DNA of 11,927 bases from Candidatus Luteimonas excrementigallinarum (GCA_019115725.1 DXCY01000024.1:1-11927), one strand, 5' to 3'. Positions 1-6,965 are shown, counted from the first letter of the stretch. Notes: generated by a model from the sequence alone, not told the origin. Made by a program: numbers and translations.

Positions 1-347
1 TTGACCCCGAGCGCGGCCAGAACCGCCGCCTGGTAGCCCGAACCGGTACCGATCTCCAGCGCGTTGGCGGGCATCCCGCCCTCCAGCACTTCCTCGGTCA
101 TCTTCGCGACCACCCAGGGCTGGGAAATCGTCTGCCCGTGGCCGATCGGCAGCGCGGTGTCCTCGTAGGCGCGCGTGGCCAGGGCCTCGTCGACAAACAG
201 GTGGCGGGGCACCGTGCCCATGACGTTGAGCACGCGCTCGTTGCTGATGCCCGCCTCGCGAAGGCGCTCGATCAGCCGGTCCCGGACCCGCTGCGAGGTC
301 ATGCCCACGCCGATGGCTTCCGGCTGCAGTCGCAGGCGCGGGGTCAT
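1..347 (-). CDS. pcm: Protein-L-isoaspartate O-methyltransferase, C-terminus cut off by the window edge
   Basis: Pcm uses S-adenosylmethionine to methylate L-isoaspartyl residues in aged proteins and so starts their repair in the cytoplasm. The visible N-terminal 115 residues contain the family signatures TSQRVRDRLIERLRE (17-31), VPRHLFVDEALATRAYEDTA (46-65), LPIGHGQTISQP (66-77, the substrate-binding loop) and the SAM-binding motif ALEIGTGSGYQAAVLA (96-111). The rest, roughly half of a normal-length enzyme, lies beyond position 1. The ATG at 347-345 overlaps the surE stop codon as ATGA, and a GGGAG ribosome site lies inside the end of surE, so the two are very likely translationally coupled. 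Met16 (MTSQRV) is a possible later start, but the overlap favours the first. The surE-pcm pairing is common in gammaproteobacteria. Confidence 0.96.
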   Translation of the reverse strand, partial: MTPRLRLQPEAIGVGMTSQRVRDRLIERLREAGISNERVLNVMGTVPRHLFVDEALATRAYEDTALPIGHGQTISQPWVVAKMTEEVLEGGMPANALEIGTGSGYQAAVLAALGV

Positions 348-1126
348 TGGCCGTTCTCCCGCAGCTGACCCGCCAGACCGTCCACCCAGCTCGAGACCTG
401 CTCAAGGGCCTGGTAGCGGGTGAGATCGACCAGGATCGGGGTGATCGAGATATTGCCGGTGCGCACGGCGTGGAAGTCGGTTCCCGGGCCGGCATCCTGC
501 TCGGCGCCGGCGGGCCCGATCCAGTACCAGCTGCGACCGCGCGGATCCTCCAGCGGCACGCACGGACCGGCCCGGTGCCGGTTGCCCAGGCGGGTGACTT
601 CGAAGCCCTTCACCTCGCTCCAGGGGATATCGGGCACGTTGACGTTGAGGATGGTGTCGGCCGGCAGCGGATCGGCCTTGAGCCGCTGCACCAGTTCCAC
701 CGCGGCGCGGGCCGCCGTGTCGTAATGCCTGCCCACGTAATCGGCGGTGACCAGCGACACGGCAATCGCGGGAAAGCCGAGGGAGCGCCCCTCCATCGCC
801 GCGGCCACGGTGCCCGAATAGATCACGTCGTCGCCGAGATTCGCGGCATTGTTGATGCCGGATACAACGATGTCGGGCTCCTGCTCGAACATGCCGCGGA
901 TCGCCACGTGCACCGAATCGGTAGGCGTGCCGTGCACGCGCCACACATCGTCTTCCAGCTGCACCACGCGCAGCGGCATGTCCAGGGTCAGGGAATTGCT
1001 GGCGCCGGAACGGTCGCGGTCAGGCGCGACGATCTGTACCTGGTGACCTGCATCGCGCAATCCTGCGGCGAGGATCCGGATGCCCGGCGCATCCACGCCG
1101 TCGTCGTTGCTGACCAGTATCCGCAT
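344..1126 (-). CDS. surE: 5'/3'-nucleotidase SurE (survival protein E)
   Basis: SurE is a metal-dependent cytoplasmic phosphatase of nucleoside monophosphates. The 260-residue product (E. coli SurE has 253) begins MRILVSNDDGVDAPG, with the metal ligands Asp8 and Asp9. It continues with Ser40 in DRDRSGASNSLTL and Asn92 in the block SGINNAANLGDDVIYSGTVA followed by AAMEGR, which is diagnostic of the family. The frame stays open upstream to 1432, but the extra residues are arginine- and serine-rich, cross the divergent Smr gene and lack family similarity. The ATG at 1126-1124, preceded by GGAAAG, is therefore the start. A TATCAT box on the minus strand (1167-1172) may drive surE-pcm from its own promoter, since the divergent smr gene separates them from the truD run. 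Confidence 0.97.
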   Translation of the reverse strand: MRILVSNDDGVDAPGIRILAAGLRDAGHQVQIVAPDRDRSGASNSLTLDMPLRVVQLEDDVWRVHGTPTDSVHVAIRGMFEQEPDIVVSGINNAANLGDDVIYSGTVAAAMEGRSLGFPAIAVSLVTADYVGRHYDTAARAAVELVQRLKADPLPADTILNVNVPDIPWSEVKGFEVTRLGNRHRAGPCVPLEDPRGRSWYWIGPAGAEQDAGPGTDFHAVRTGNISITPILVDLTRYQALEQVSSWVDGLAGQLRENGQ

Positions 1127-1166
1127 GAAACTTTCCGCGCCGCCCCGTGCTGTGAATCGAGGCGAC

Positions 1167-1172
1167 ATGATA
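1167..1172 (-). promoter_or_regulatory. Candidate -10 box for surE-pcm
   Basis: On the minus strand the bases read TATCAT, five of six matching the sigma-70 -10 consensus, 40 bp upstream of the surE ATG in the divergent surE/smr gap. No convincing -35 hexamer stands at 16-18 bp, so this is only a candidate. Confidence 0.35.
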
Positions 1173-1205
1173 GCGGATGCGTCCACCCCGCTGGCCCGGC
1201 TCGGG

Positions 1206-1211
1206 TAATCT
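1206..1211 (+). promoter_or_regulatory. Candidate -10 box for a leaderless smr transcript
   Basis: TAATCT ends six bases before the ATG of the Smr gene at 1218. Transcription from such a box would begin at or next to the A of the start codon. No Shine-Dalgarno sequence is seen in the intervening TGGGCGC, which fits a leaderless message. No clear -35 hexamer is present. Confidence 0.35.
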
Positions 1212-1217
1212 GGGCGC

Positions 1218-1763
1218 ATGGCCAGGCGACGCAAGCAGGACGAGGTGGATACGGACGATGCCGCGCTGTTCCGGGACGCCATCGGCCCGGTGCGCGAGCT
1301 GCCCGAGACCGCCGCCGCGCCCCGCGCGCCGCGTCCGGAGCCCCGCCCGCGCATGGCCGAGCGTGACGAGCGCGAAGCCCTGGGCGAGTTCGAACAGCTG
1401 CTGCGATCCGGCCCGCTGGAGGCCGGCGACACCCTGCGCTACCGCCGCGACGAGATCAGCCCGAAGATGCTCAAGCGGTTGGCCCGGGGCCATTACGCGG
1501 TGCAGGACGAACTGGACCTGCATCACGCCGGCACCCGGCTGGCCGAATCGATGCTGCGCGAGTTCATCGCTGAAATCCGGGATGCGGGCGGCGGATGCGT
1601 GCGCATCGTGCACGGCAAGGGCCTGCACGCCGAGGGCGCCCCGGCGTTGAAGAACCTGGTGGACCGGCTGCTGCGTCAGCGCGCCGACGTGCTGGCCTTC
1701 CACTCCGCCCCACCCGCACAGGGTGGGACGGGCGCGGTGCTGGTGCTGCTCCGGCCCCGCTGA
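1218..1763 (+). CDS. Smr/MutS2-type domain protein, probable endonuclease
   Basis: The 181-residue protein has a basic, low-complexity N-terminus (MARRRKQDEV; Pro/Arg/Ala-rich at 33-47), a linker, and a C-terminal Smr domain from about residue 95. Domain motifs seen are ELDLHH (98-103, the DLHG-type motif), CVRIVHGKGL (127-136, the HGKG motif), the helix ALKNLVDRLLRQ (143-154), then VLAFHSAPPAQGGTGAVLVL (158-177). Smr domains are nucleases acting on DNA or RNA; E. coli SmrB cleaves mRNA at collided ribosomes. Which substrate this protein uses cannot be told from the sequence. The usual Gly after DLH is His here. The gene is divergent from surE with a 91-bp gap and convergent with the lipoprotein gene, so it interrupts the truD-surE neighbourhood. 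Confidence 0.9.
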   Translation: MARRRKQDEVDTDDAALFRDAIGPVRELPETAAAPRAPRPEPRPRMAERDEREALGEFEQLLRSGPLEAGDTLRYRRDEISPKMLKRLARGHYAVQDELDLHHAGTRLAESMLREFIAEIRDAGGGCVRIVHGKGLHAEGAPALKNLVDRLLRQRADVLAFHSAPPAQGGTGAVLVLLRPR

Positions 1764-1772
1764 GCCTCGATC

Positions 1773-1791
1773 CGGCCGTCCGGACGGGCCG
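1773..1791. terminator. GC-rich hairpin between convergent genes
   Basis: CGGCC at 1773-1777 pairs with GGCCG at 1787-1791, around a further palindromic GTCCGGAC. It lies 9 bp after the Smr stop and 11 bp beyond the stop of the convergent lipoprotein gene, where a bidirectional terminator would be expected. No T-tract follows on either strand, so termination is uncertain. Confidence 0.3.
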
Positions 1792-1802
1792 TTGACCGCG
1801 GA

Positions 1803-2051
1803 CTATTCCAAACCGGTTCCGCCGATATCGCCGGCCGGGCGCTTCAACGGCGGATTGACCCAGTGCACGCCCACCCCACGGCGACGGGCAATGTGTTCGA
1901 CCTGGAACATATAGGCCCCATCATTCCTGAAGCCATCGGACGTGGCGGTGTTGGCGGGGGGCGCGGCCGCCAGGCGCATATCGGACTGGCTGGCACAGGC
2001 AGACAGACCGGCCGCGATGAGGATGAGGCAGCAACAAAGCAGACCTTTCAT
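1803..2051 (-). CDS. Small lipoprotein of unknown function
   Basis: The 82-residue product has a type II signal peptide: MKGLL, a hydrophobic stretch of residues 4-16, then the lipobox LSAC with Cys19 as the lipidated residue. The residue after Cys is Ala, not Asp, so by the Lol sorting rule an outer-membrane location is likely. The mature part is about 64 residues: a Ala/Pro/Thr linker (28-37), then GAYMFQVEHIARRRGVGVHW (45-64) and VNPPLKRP (65-72). I do not assign a function. The ATG at 2051-2049 is chosen over the one at 2066 because GGGAGG sits 7 bases before it and the encoded signal peptide is normal. The gene lies downstream of truD in the same direction and could be read from truD or from its own promoter. 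Confidence 0.82.
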   Translation of the reverse strand: MKGLLCCCLILIAAGLSACASQSDMRLAAAPPANTATSDGFRNDGAYMFQVEHIARRRGVGVHWVNPPLKRPAGDIGGTGLE

Positions 2052-2094
2052 GACGGATCCTCCCATGTGGCATCCGGGACGGCGCCGGCACGGA

Positions 2095-2108
2095 GGGCGT
2101 CGACGCCC
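2095..2108. promoter_or_regulatory. 14-bp perfect palindrome in the leader of the lipoprotein gene
   Basis: GGGCGTCGACGCCC is a perfect 14-bp palindrome. It lies 43 bp upstream of the lipoprotein start and just downstream of its candidate -10 box. It could be an operator-like site or a hairpin in the 5' leader; chance is possible in GC-rich DNA. Confidence 0.3.
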
Positions 2109-2115
2109 AACTCCG

Positions 2116-2121
2116 CTTATA
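2116..2121 (-). promoter_or_regulatory. Candidate -10 box for the lipoprotein gene
   Basis: The minus strand reads TATAAG, five of six matching the -10 consensus, 64 bp upstream of the lipoprotein ATG and inside the gap after truD. The -35 region is occupied by the GC stem of the neighbouring hairpin, so no -35 match is seen. Confidence 0.35.
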
Positions 2122-2145
2122 CGCCCCGGAGCGGAAGCGGGGCGT
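2121..2145 (-). terminator. Hairpin after truD
   Basis: ACGCCCCG (2121-2128) and CGGGGCGT (2138-2145) form a perfect 8-bp stem with a 9-base loop, 27 bp beyond the truD stop. On the minus strand it is followed by ATAAGC rather than a T-run, so it would be a weak or rho-assisted terminator, or simply an RNA stem. Confidence 0.35.
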
Positions 2146-2171
2146 GATGTCCGCTGCTTCCCGACGAACGG

Positions 2172-3230
2172 TCAGCCGGCCTGGGTCGCGTCCGTTACCG
2201 GCCCGAGTTCAGCCAGCAGTGCCGTGGCGTAGGTACCCCGCGGCAGGGAAAACCGGAGCCTCAGCACCCGCTCACCGGGCCAGTCCCAGGCCAGATCCTG
2301 CGGGCCCAACCGGGTGGCGCGGCGCTCCTGACGCAGCCCGGCCGCCTCCAGACCGCGGCGCATGGCATGGGCATCAGGCGCATCGAGTGCGGCCAGTTCC
2401 AGCGCCCTCGCCGCGCCCTCGCTGCGCAGCTCACCCTTGCCCCACAGCGGCGCACTGGGGTGGATATCAAACGCCGCCAGGCGCCCTGCCAGCCCCTCGC
2501 TCCACGGCTCCGGCCCGAATGCGGCGCGGCTGCTGTCCAGCATCCAGGCTTCCCCATCCAGCGGCTGGTTCCAGCTGCCATCACGGACCCGCTCGGCCAG
2601 CACCCGGTTGAACAGTTCCGAGCGCGCCGCCGACAGCAGGTGGCTGCGCTGATCCCGGCGCACCCGGCGACCGGCGAACATGGCCAGGGCCGCTTCGATA
2701 TTGCCGCCACCGCGGCCGAAGCGCTGCTCGCCAAACCAGTTGGGCACGCCTTCTGCGGCCACCTGGGCCAGGCGCTCGCCGATCGCGTCCTGCTCGCCAT
2801 CCACCTCGCGCAGGGTCAGTTCGAACCGGTTGCCGACCAGCGCGCCGCGCGGGATTTTCTTCACATGGCGGGTCTGCTCCAGCACAGTCAGCTCGTCGCC
2901 CATGAGGCCGTCGATCGAAGGCGTCTCACGGCCCGGCAGATGCACGCTGAAGCGCTGGCGGGTGACCGCATGCCGGTCCTTGAGCCCGGCATAGCCCACG
3001 GCCATCTCCGCCACCCCGGCCCAGCGGGCCAGTCGGCGCGCCACCTCGGCGGTATTCAGCCCGCGCTTTTCAATCGTGAGCAGCGCGTGCTCGCCGGTGC
3101 CGGTCGCTTCGAACCCGTCAATCTCATCGACCCGGAAATCCTCCGGCACGCTCCGCATCACCGCCCGCAGTACCGCCCCGCCCCAGGCATGTGGCAGCCC
3201 ACGGCCGGCAGCGGCCGCCTCGTTGCTCAC
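2172..3230 (-). CDS. truD: tRNA pseudouridine(13) synthase TruD
   Basis: TruD converts U13 of certain tRNAs, such as tRNA-Glu, to pseudouridine. The 352-residue product (E. coli 349) shows the N-terminal LPHAWGGAVLRAVMRSVPED (12-31), KRGLNTAEVARRLARWAGV (55-73), the catalytic motif GYAGLKDRHAVTRQRFSVHLPGR with nucleophile Asp85 in GLKDR, then NWFGEQRFGRGGGN in the TruD insertion region, and the C-terminal LPRGTYATALLAEL. A GTG at 3230-3228 overlaps the ispF stop as GTGA, and starting there includes the conserved N-terminal strand. Met25 is a less likely later start because it would remove that strand. The open frame runs upstream through ispF, but that extension is the arginine-rich shadow of ispF. 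Confidence 0.95.
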   Translation of the reverse strand: MSNEAAAAGRGLPHAWGGAVLRAVMRSVPEDFRVDEIDGFEATGTGEHALLTIEKRGLNTAEVARRLARWAGVAEMAVGYAGLKDRHAVTRQRFSVHLPGRETPSIDGLMGDELTVLEQTRHVKKIPRGALVGNRFELTLREVDGEQDAIGERLAQVAAEGVPNWFGEQRFGRGGGNIEAALAMFAGRRVRRDQRSHLLSAARSELFNRVLAERVRDGSWNQPLDGEAWMLDSSRAAFGPEPWSEGLAGRLAAFDIHPSAPLWGKGELRSEGAARALELAALDAPDAHAMRRGLEAAGLRQERRATRLGPQDLAWDWPGERVLRLRFSLPRGTYATALLAELGPVTDATQAG

Positions 3231-3718
3231 GCCCGGACCAGCAGGCACACGGCGTGCGCGGCAATGCCTTCCTCGCGGCCAAGGTGGCCGAGCTTCTCGT
3301 TGGTGGTGGCCTTGACGCTGATCGCATCCACCTCCACCCCGAGGTCGGCGGCGATCACCTCGCGCATGGCCAGCGCATGCGGCCCGATCTTCGGCCGCTC
3401 GCAGACGATGGTGATGTCCGCATTGCCCAGCCGCCAACCGCGCTCCGCCACCAGCTCGCGGCAGCGGCGCAGGAACAGGCGGCTGTCGGCACCCTTCCAC
3501 TGCGGATCACTCGGCGGGAAGTGGGTCCCGATATCGCCCATGGCCAGGGCTCCGAACATGGCGTCGCACAGCGCGTGCAGCGCCACGTCACCATCACTGT
3601 GGGCCACGAATGCGCGGTCGTGCGGGATGCGTACACCGCCAACCATCACATGATCGCCCTCGCCAAAGGCATGCACATCAAAGCCCTGGCCAATACGGAA
3701 AGGAATGCTGTCTGTCAT
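3227..3718 (-). CDS. ispF: 2-C-methyl-D-erythritol 2,4-cyclodiphosphate synthase
   Basis: IspF cyclises CDP-methylerythritol 2-phosphate to ME-cPP with release of CMP, in the MEP isoprenoid pathway. The 163-residue product (E. coli 159) begins with RIGQGFDVHAF, giving the metal ligands Asp14 and His16. It continues with HSDGDVALHALCDAMFGALA (40-59, third ligand His48), MGDIGTHFPPSDPQWKGADS (60-79), and the C-terminal VKATTNEKLGHLGREEGIAA (135-154) that lines the CDP pocket. All the expected catalytic features are present. It lies 56 bp after ispD, the preceding MEP gene for the CTP-dependent cytidylyl step, and its stop codon is shared with the truD GTG. The ribosome site before the ATG is weak (TTGCGGG), suggesting coupling to upstream translation. 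Confidence 0.97.
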   Translation of the reverse strand: MTDSIPFRIGQGFDVHAFGEGDHVMVGGVRIPHDRAFVAHSDGDVALHALCDAMFGALAMGDIGTHFPPSDPQWKGADSRLFLRRCRELVAERGWRLGNADITIVCERPKIGPHALAMREVIAADLGVEVDAISVKATTNEKLGHLGREEGIAAHAVCLLVRA

Positions 3719-3774
3719 CCCGCAATGCTACCGCCAACCCGTCCGGATGCGGTGGCCGGCCACGCGCCGGAACC

Positions 3775-4458
3775 CTATCGCCGTGACAGCAGGAACTCGA
3801 AATAGGCCAGGTCCGCCGGCGTGGTGATCTTGATGTTGTCCTCGCGGCCCTCGATCAACAGCGGACGGGCGCCCTTGCGCTCCATCGCCATGGACTCGTC
3901 GGTCACCTCCACGCCCGCCGAACGCGCCTTCTCCAGCGCCTGGGACAGCTGCAGGCGGCGGAACATCTGCGGCGTCAGTGCGCGCCACAGCCGCTCGCGC
4001 GGCACCGTGCGGTCAATCCCGCCTTCATCGCCCGCCCGCTTGAGCGTATCGCGTACCGGTGCGGCCAGGATCGCGCCCACCGGATCAACCCGGCCACGCT
4101 CCAGCAGCTGGCCAAGATCCGCCAGCGCCAGGTTCGGCCGCGCCGCATCGTGCACCAGCACGAAATCATCCGCGCGCACCTCGTCCGGCAGGGCCTGCAG
4201 CCCCGCCAGCACCGAATGAGCGCGCGACTCACCGCCCACGCAGTGCCGCACCGGCTTGCCTTCCAGCTCGCTCCAGCCCGGCCAGCGCGGATCGTCCTCC
4301 GCCAGCACCACCACCACACCGGCCACGCCCGGATGGGCCAGCAGTGCACGCAGGGTATGGGCCAGCAGCGGTTCGCCGGCCACCTGCAGGTACTGCTTGG
4401 GCACCTCGCCGCCGAAACGGCTGCCGCTGCCCGCCGCCGGTACCACCGCCCAGATCAC
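3775..4458 (-). CDS. ispD: 2-C-methyl-D-erythritol 4-phosphate cytidylyltransferase
   Basis: IspD joins CTP and MEP to give CDP-methylerythritol and pyrophosphate. The 227-residue product (E. coli 236) carries the nucleotide-binding VPAAGSGSRFGGEVPKQYL with Lys21, then GGESRAHSVLAGL (75-87), VHDAARP (102-108), APVRDTLKR with Thr138, TVPRERLWRALTPQMF with Arg154, VTDESMAME, and the closing EGREDNIKITTPADL with Lys210. The start is GTG, at 4458-4456, overlapping the ftsB stop as GTGA; translation from it leads straight into the family N-terminus MIWAVVPAAG. An equivalent ftsB-ispD pair is found in many gammaproteobacteria. The need for CTP gives a loose metabolic link with pyrG further upstream in the same run. 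Confidence 0.96.
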   Translation of the reverse strand: MIWAVVPAAGSGSRFGGEVPKQYLQVAGEPLLAHTLRALLAHPGVAGVVVVLAEDDPRWPGWSELEGKPVRHCVGGESRAHSVLAGLQALPDEVRADDFVLVHDAARPNLALADLGQLLERGRVDPVGAILAAPVRDTLKRAGDEGGIDRTVPRERLWRALTPQMFRRLQLSQALEKARSAGVEVTDESMAMERKGARPLLIEGREDNIKITTPADLAYFEFLLSRR

Positions 4459-4787
4459 GGCGAAGGCTCCGGCTGCGGCCTGGCCGGCCCACGCGGCGCC
4501 GGCGCGTCCACCACGCGGTAGAAGGTTTCCCCGGGGCGGATCATGCCCAGCTCGCTGCGTGCACGCTCTTCCACCGCGGCCTCGCCGGTGGGCGATTTCA
4601 GGTCGGCCACCTCGGCGGCCAGCGCGGCGTTGCGCTCGCGCAGGCCATCGTTCTGGTGCGCCTGCTGGGCCACCTGGGCGTCCAGCTGCGCCACGTCACC
4701 CGCCCCGCCAATGCCGAACCACAGCCGGTATTGCAGCCATCCAAGCAGCAATGCCAGCACCAGCACGACGAGGGCGAGGACGCGCAT
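4455..4787 (-). CDS. ftsB: Cell division protein FtsB
   Basis: FtsB is a bitopic inner-membrane protein of the FtsQ-FtsL-FtsB divisome subcomplex that triggers septal peptidoglycan synthesis. The 110-residue product (E. coli 103) has a short cytoplasmic start, one membrane segment (about 3-19), the typical juxtamembrane QYRLWFG (19-25), then GAGDVAQLDAQVAQQAHQND (29-48) leading into a periplasmic coiled coil to about residue 64, and the conserved block EERARSELGMIRPGETFYRV (73-92). The tail after residue 94 is Pro/Arg-rich and likely disordered. The gene starts 12 bp after eno and its stop overlaps the GTG of ispD. No strong ribosome site precedes it, so coupling to eno is plausible. Confidence 0.95.
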   Translation of the reverse strand: MRVLALVVLVLALLLGWLQYRLWFGIGGAGDVAQLDAQVAQQAHQNDGLRERNAALAAEVADLKSPTGEAAVEERARSELGMIRPGETFYRVVDAPAPRGPARPQPEPSP

Positions 4788-4799
4788 GGCGGCCGGGCC

Positions 4800-6086
4800 T
4801 TACCGCGGCAGCGACACGAACGCGTCGCGTCCGGCGTAGCGCGCCTGCCCACCCAGCGACTCCTCGATCCGCAGCAGCTGGTTGTACTTGGCCACGCGGT
4901 CACTGCGGCACAGCGAGCCGGTCTTGATCTGGGTGGCGGTGGTGGCCACGGCGATGTCGGAAATGGTGGTGTCCTCCGTCTCGCCCGAGCGGTGCGAGAC
5001 CACCGCGGCGTACTTCGACGCGTCGGCCATGGCGATCGCTTCCAGGGTCTCGGTCAGGGTGCCGATCTGGTTGACCTTGATCAGGATGGCGTTGGCCGTG
5101 CCCGAGTCGATGCCCTGGCGGAAGATCTTCGGGTTGGTCACGAACAGGTCGTCACCCACCAGCTGCACCTTGTTGCCCAGGCGCGCGGTGAGCAGGTTCC
5201 AGCCGTCCCAGTCGGCCTCGTCCATGCCATCCTCGATGGTGATGATCGGGTACTGGCTGCACCAGTCGGCGAGGAAATCGACGAACTGCTCGCCGCTCAG
5301 GCGCTTGCCCTCGCCCACCAGGTGGTACTTGCCGCTCTCGTGGAATTCGCTGGAGGCCACGTCCAGGCCCAGCAGCACGTCTTCGCCGGCGGCGTAGCCG
5401 GCCTTGCCGATCGCTTCCAGGATCGTATCCAGCGCTTCCACGTTGCTGCGCAGGTCCGGGGCGAAACCGCCCTCGTCGCCCACCGCCGTCGACAGGCCGT
5501 GGCCCTTGAGAACCGACTTGAGCGCATGGAAGATCTCGGTGCCCGCGCGCAGCGACTCGGAGAACGAATCGAAGCCCACCGGCAGGATCATGAACTCCTG
5601 GAAATCGACGTTGTTGTCGGCGTGGGCGCCGCCGTTGATGATGTTCATCATCGGCACCGGCAGCACCGGGGCGCGGTCGCCGGCCAGCAGCTTCCACAGC
5701 GGGATCTTCTTCGACGCGGCCACCGCGTGGGCGTTGGCCATCGACACGCCCAGCAGCGCGTTGGCGCCGAGCCGGCCCTTGTTCTCGGTGCCGTCCAGGT
5801 CGATCAGGCGCTTGTCCAGGCCGGCCTGGTCGGCGGCATCAAAGCCCTTCAGCGTGTCGGCAATGCTGCCGTTGACGTTGGCCACCGCCTTGCGCACGCC
5901 CTTGCCCAGGTAACGGGTGCGATCACCATCGCGCAGTTCCACCGCCTCGCGGGCGCCGGTGGAGGCACCGGAAGGAACCATGGCGCGGCCGAAACTGCCG
6001 TCCTCAAGCGTGACTTCCGCTTCAAGGGTGGGATTGCCTCGCGAATCGAGGATTTCACGGGCATGGATCTTGGCAATCTTGGTCAT
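4800..6086 (-). CDS. eno: Enolase (phosphopyruvate hydratase)
   Basis: Enolase interconverts 2-phosphoglycerate and phosphoenolpyruvate in glycolysis and can be part of the RNA degradosome. The 428-residue product contains the mobile loop VPSGASTGARE (37-47), GGAHADNNVDFQEFM with His155, VGDEGGFAPD with Glu205, the Mg ligands Asp242 (LGLDVASSEF), Glu285 (TIEDGMDE) and Asp312 (VGDDLFVTN), the catalytic Lys337 (ILIKVNQIGTLTET), SHRSGETEDTTI (364-375) and Lys388 (IKTGSLCRSDR). Length and residue spacing are normal. The ATG at 6086-6084 gives the expected MTKIAKIHAREILDSRGNPT. Ribosome-site pairing is weak (GCGAGA). It lies 45 bp after kdsA, whose product consumes PEP. Confidence 0.98.
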   Translation of the reverse strand: MTKIAKIHAREILDSRGNPTLEAEVTLEDGSFGRAMVPSGASTGAREAVELRDGDRTRYLGKGVRKAVANVNGSIADTLKGFDAADQAGLDKRLIDLDGTENKGRLGANALLGVSMANAHAVAASKKIPLWKLLAGDRAPVLPVPMMNIINGGAHADNNVDFQEFMILPVGFDSFSESLRAGTEIFHALKSVLKGHGLSTAVGDEGGFAPDLRSNVEALDTILEAIGKAGYAAGEDVLLGLDVASSEFHESGKYHLVGEGKRLSGEQFVDFLADWCSQYPIITIEDGMDEADWDGWNLLTARLGNKVQLVGDDLFVTNPKIFRQGIDSGTANAILIKVNQIGTLTETLEAIAMADASKYAAVVSHRSGETEDTTISDIAVATTATQIKTGSLCRSDRVAKYNQLLRIEESLGGQARYAGRDAFVSLPR

Positions 6087-6131
6087 GGTCTCGCTTTGTT
6101 ACCTCAATGAAGGGCGGTTGGGAATGAAAAA

Positions 6132-6965
6132 TCAGGCGTCGCGTTCGAGGAAGCCGCCGCGCTTGGTGGCGGCATCCAGTTCAACCAGGGTTTCCAGCAG
6201 CGCGCGCATTTTCGGCAGCGGCCAGGCATTGGGACCGTCGCTGAGGGCCTTCTCGGGTTCCGGATGGGTTTCCATGAACATCCCGGCCACGCCCACGGCC
6301 ACCGCGGCTCGCGCCAGCACCGGCACGAACTCGCGCTGCCCGCCGCTGGAGCCGCCCTGCCCGCCCGGCAGCTGCACCGAATGGGTGGCGTCGTAGACCA
6401 CCGGGCAGCCGGTATCGCGCATCACCGCCAGCGAGCGCATGTCGCTGACCAGGTTGTTGTAGCCGAAGCTGGCGCCGCGCTCGCACACCATGATCTGTTC
6501 GTTGCCGGTGGATCTGGCCTTTTCCACCACGGGCTTCATGTCCCACGGCGACTGGAACTGGCCCTTCTTGATGTTGACCGGCTTGCCCGCCGAGCAGGCG
6601 CGCAGGATGAAATCGGTCTGCCGCACCAGGAACGCCGGCGTCTGCAGCACGTCCACCACCGACGCCACTTCATCCATCGGGGTGTACTCGTGCACGTCGG
6701 TCAGCACCGGCACGCCCACCTGGCGCTTCACTTCGCCCAGGATGCGCAGGCCTTCCTCCATGCCGGGGCCACGGAAGCTGCCCAGCGAGGTGCGGTTGGC
6801 CTTGTCGAAGCTGGATTTGAAGATGAAGGGAATGCCCAGCGCCGAGGTGATTTCCTTCAGCTGTCCGGCCACGTCCACCTGCAGCTGCTCGCTCTCGACC
6901 ACGCAGGGGCCGGAGATCAGGAAGAACGGCCGGTCCAGGCCGACCTCGAAACCGCAAAGATTCAT
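6132..6965 (-). CDS. kdsA: 2-dehydro-3-deoxyphosphooctonate aldolase (KDO-8-phosphate synthase)
   Basis: KdsA condenses PEP with arabinose 5-phosphate to KDO 8-phosphate, the precursor of the KDO sugar of lipopolysaccharide. The 277-residue product shows ISGPCVVES (17-25), FKSSFDKANRTS (49-60), SFRGPGMEEGL (63-73), TDVHE (89-93), AFLVRQTD (111-118), NIKKGQFQSPWDM (131-143), CERGASFGYNNLVSDMRSL (161-179), DATHSVQLPGG (192-202), METHPEPE (231-238) and LSDGPNAWPL (241-250). Cys21, His195, Glu232 and Asp243 form the ligand set of the metal-dependent class; E. coli KdsA has Asn in place of the Cys. The ATG at 6965 is chosen because it gives the family N-terminus and follows CAGGGTG at a normal distance. 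The frame stays open to ATGs at 6986 and 7016 through a tandem repeat. Confidence 0.96.
   Translation of the reverse strand: MNLCGFEVGLDRPFFLISGPCVVESEQLQVDVAGQLKEITSALGIPFIFKSSFDKANRTSLGSFRGPGMEEGLRILGEVKRQVGVPVLTDVHEYTPMDEVASVVDVLQTPAFLVRQTDFILRACSAGKPVNIKKGQFQSPWDMKPVVEKARSTGNEQIMVCERGASFGYNNLVSDMRSLAVMRDTGCPVVYDATHSVQLPGGQGGSSGGQREFVPVLARAAVAVGVAGMFMETHPEPEKALSDGPNAWPLPKMRALLETLVELDAATKRGGFLERDA

Noticed and set aside
344..1432. surE with a 102-residue N-terminal extension
   Set aside because: The extension is Ser/Arg-rich, overlaps the divergent Smr gene, and the normal SurE N-terminus begins at the ATG at 1126.
4059..6110. A 683-codon plus-strand open frame opposite eno, ftsB and ispD
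   Set aside because: It is antisense to three genes with complete family motifs; long antisense frames are expected in GC-rich coding DNA, and the translation is His/Arg/Gly-rich without domains.
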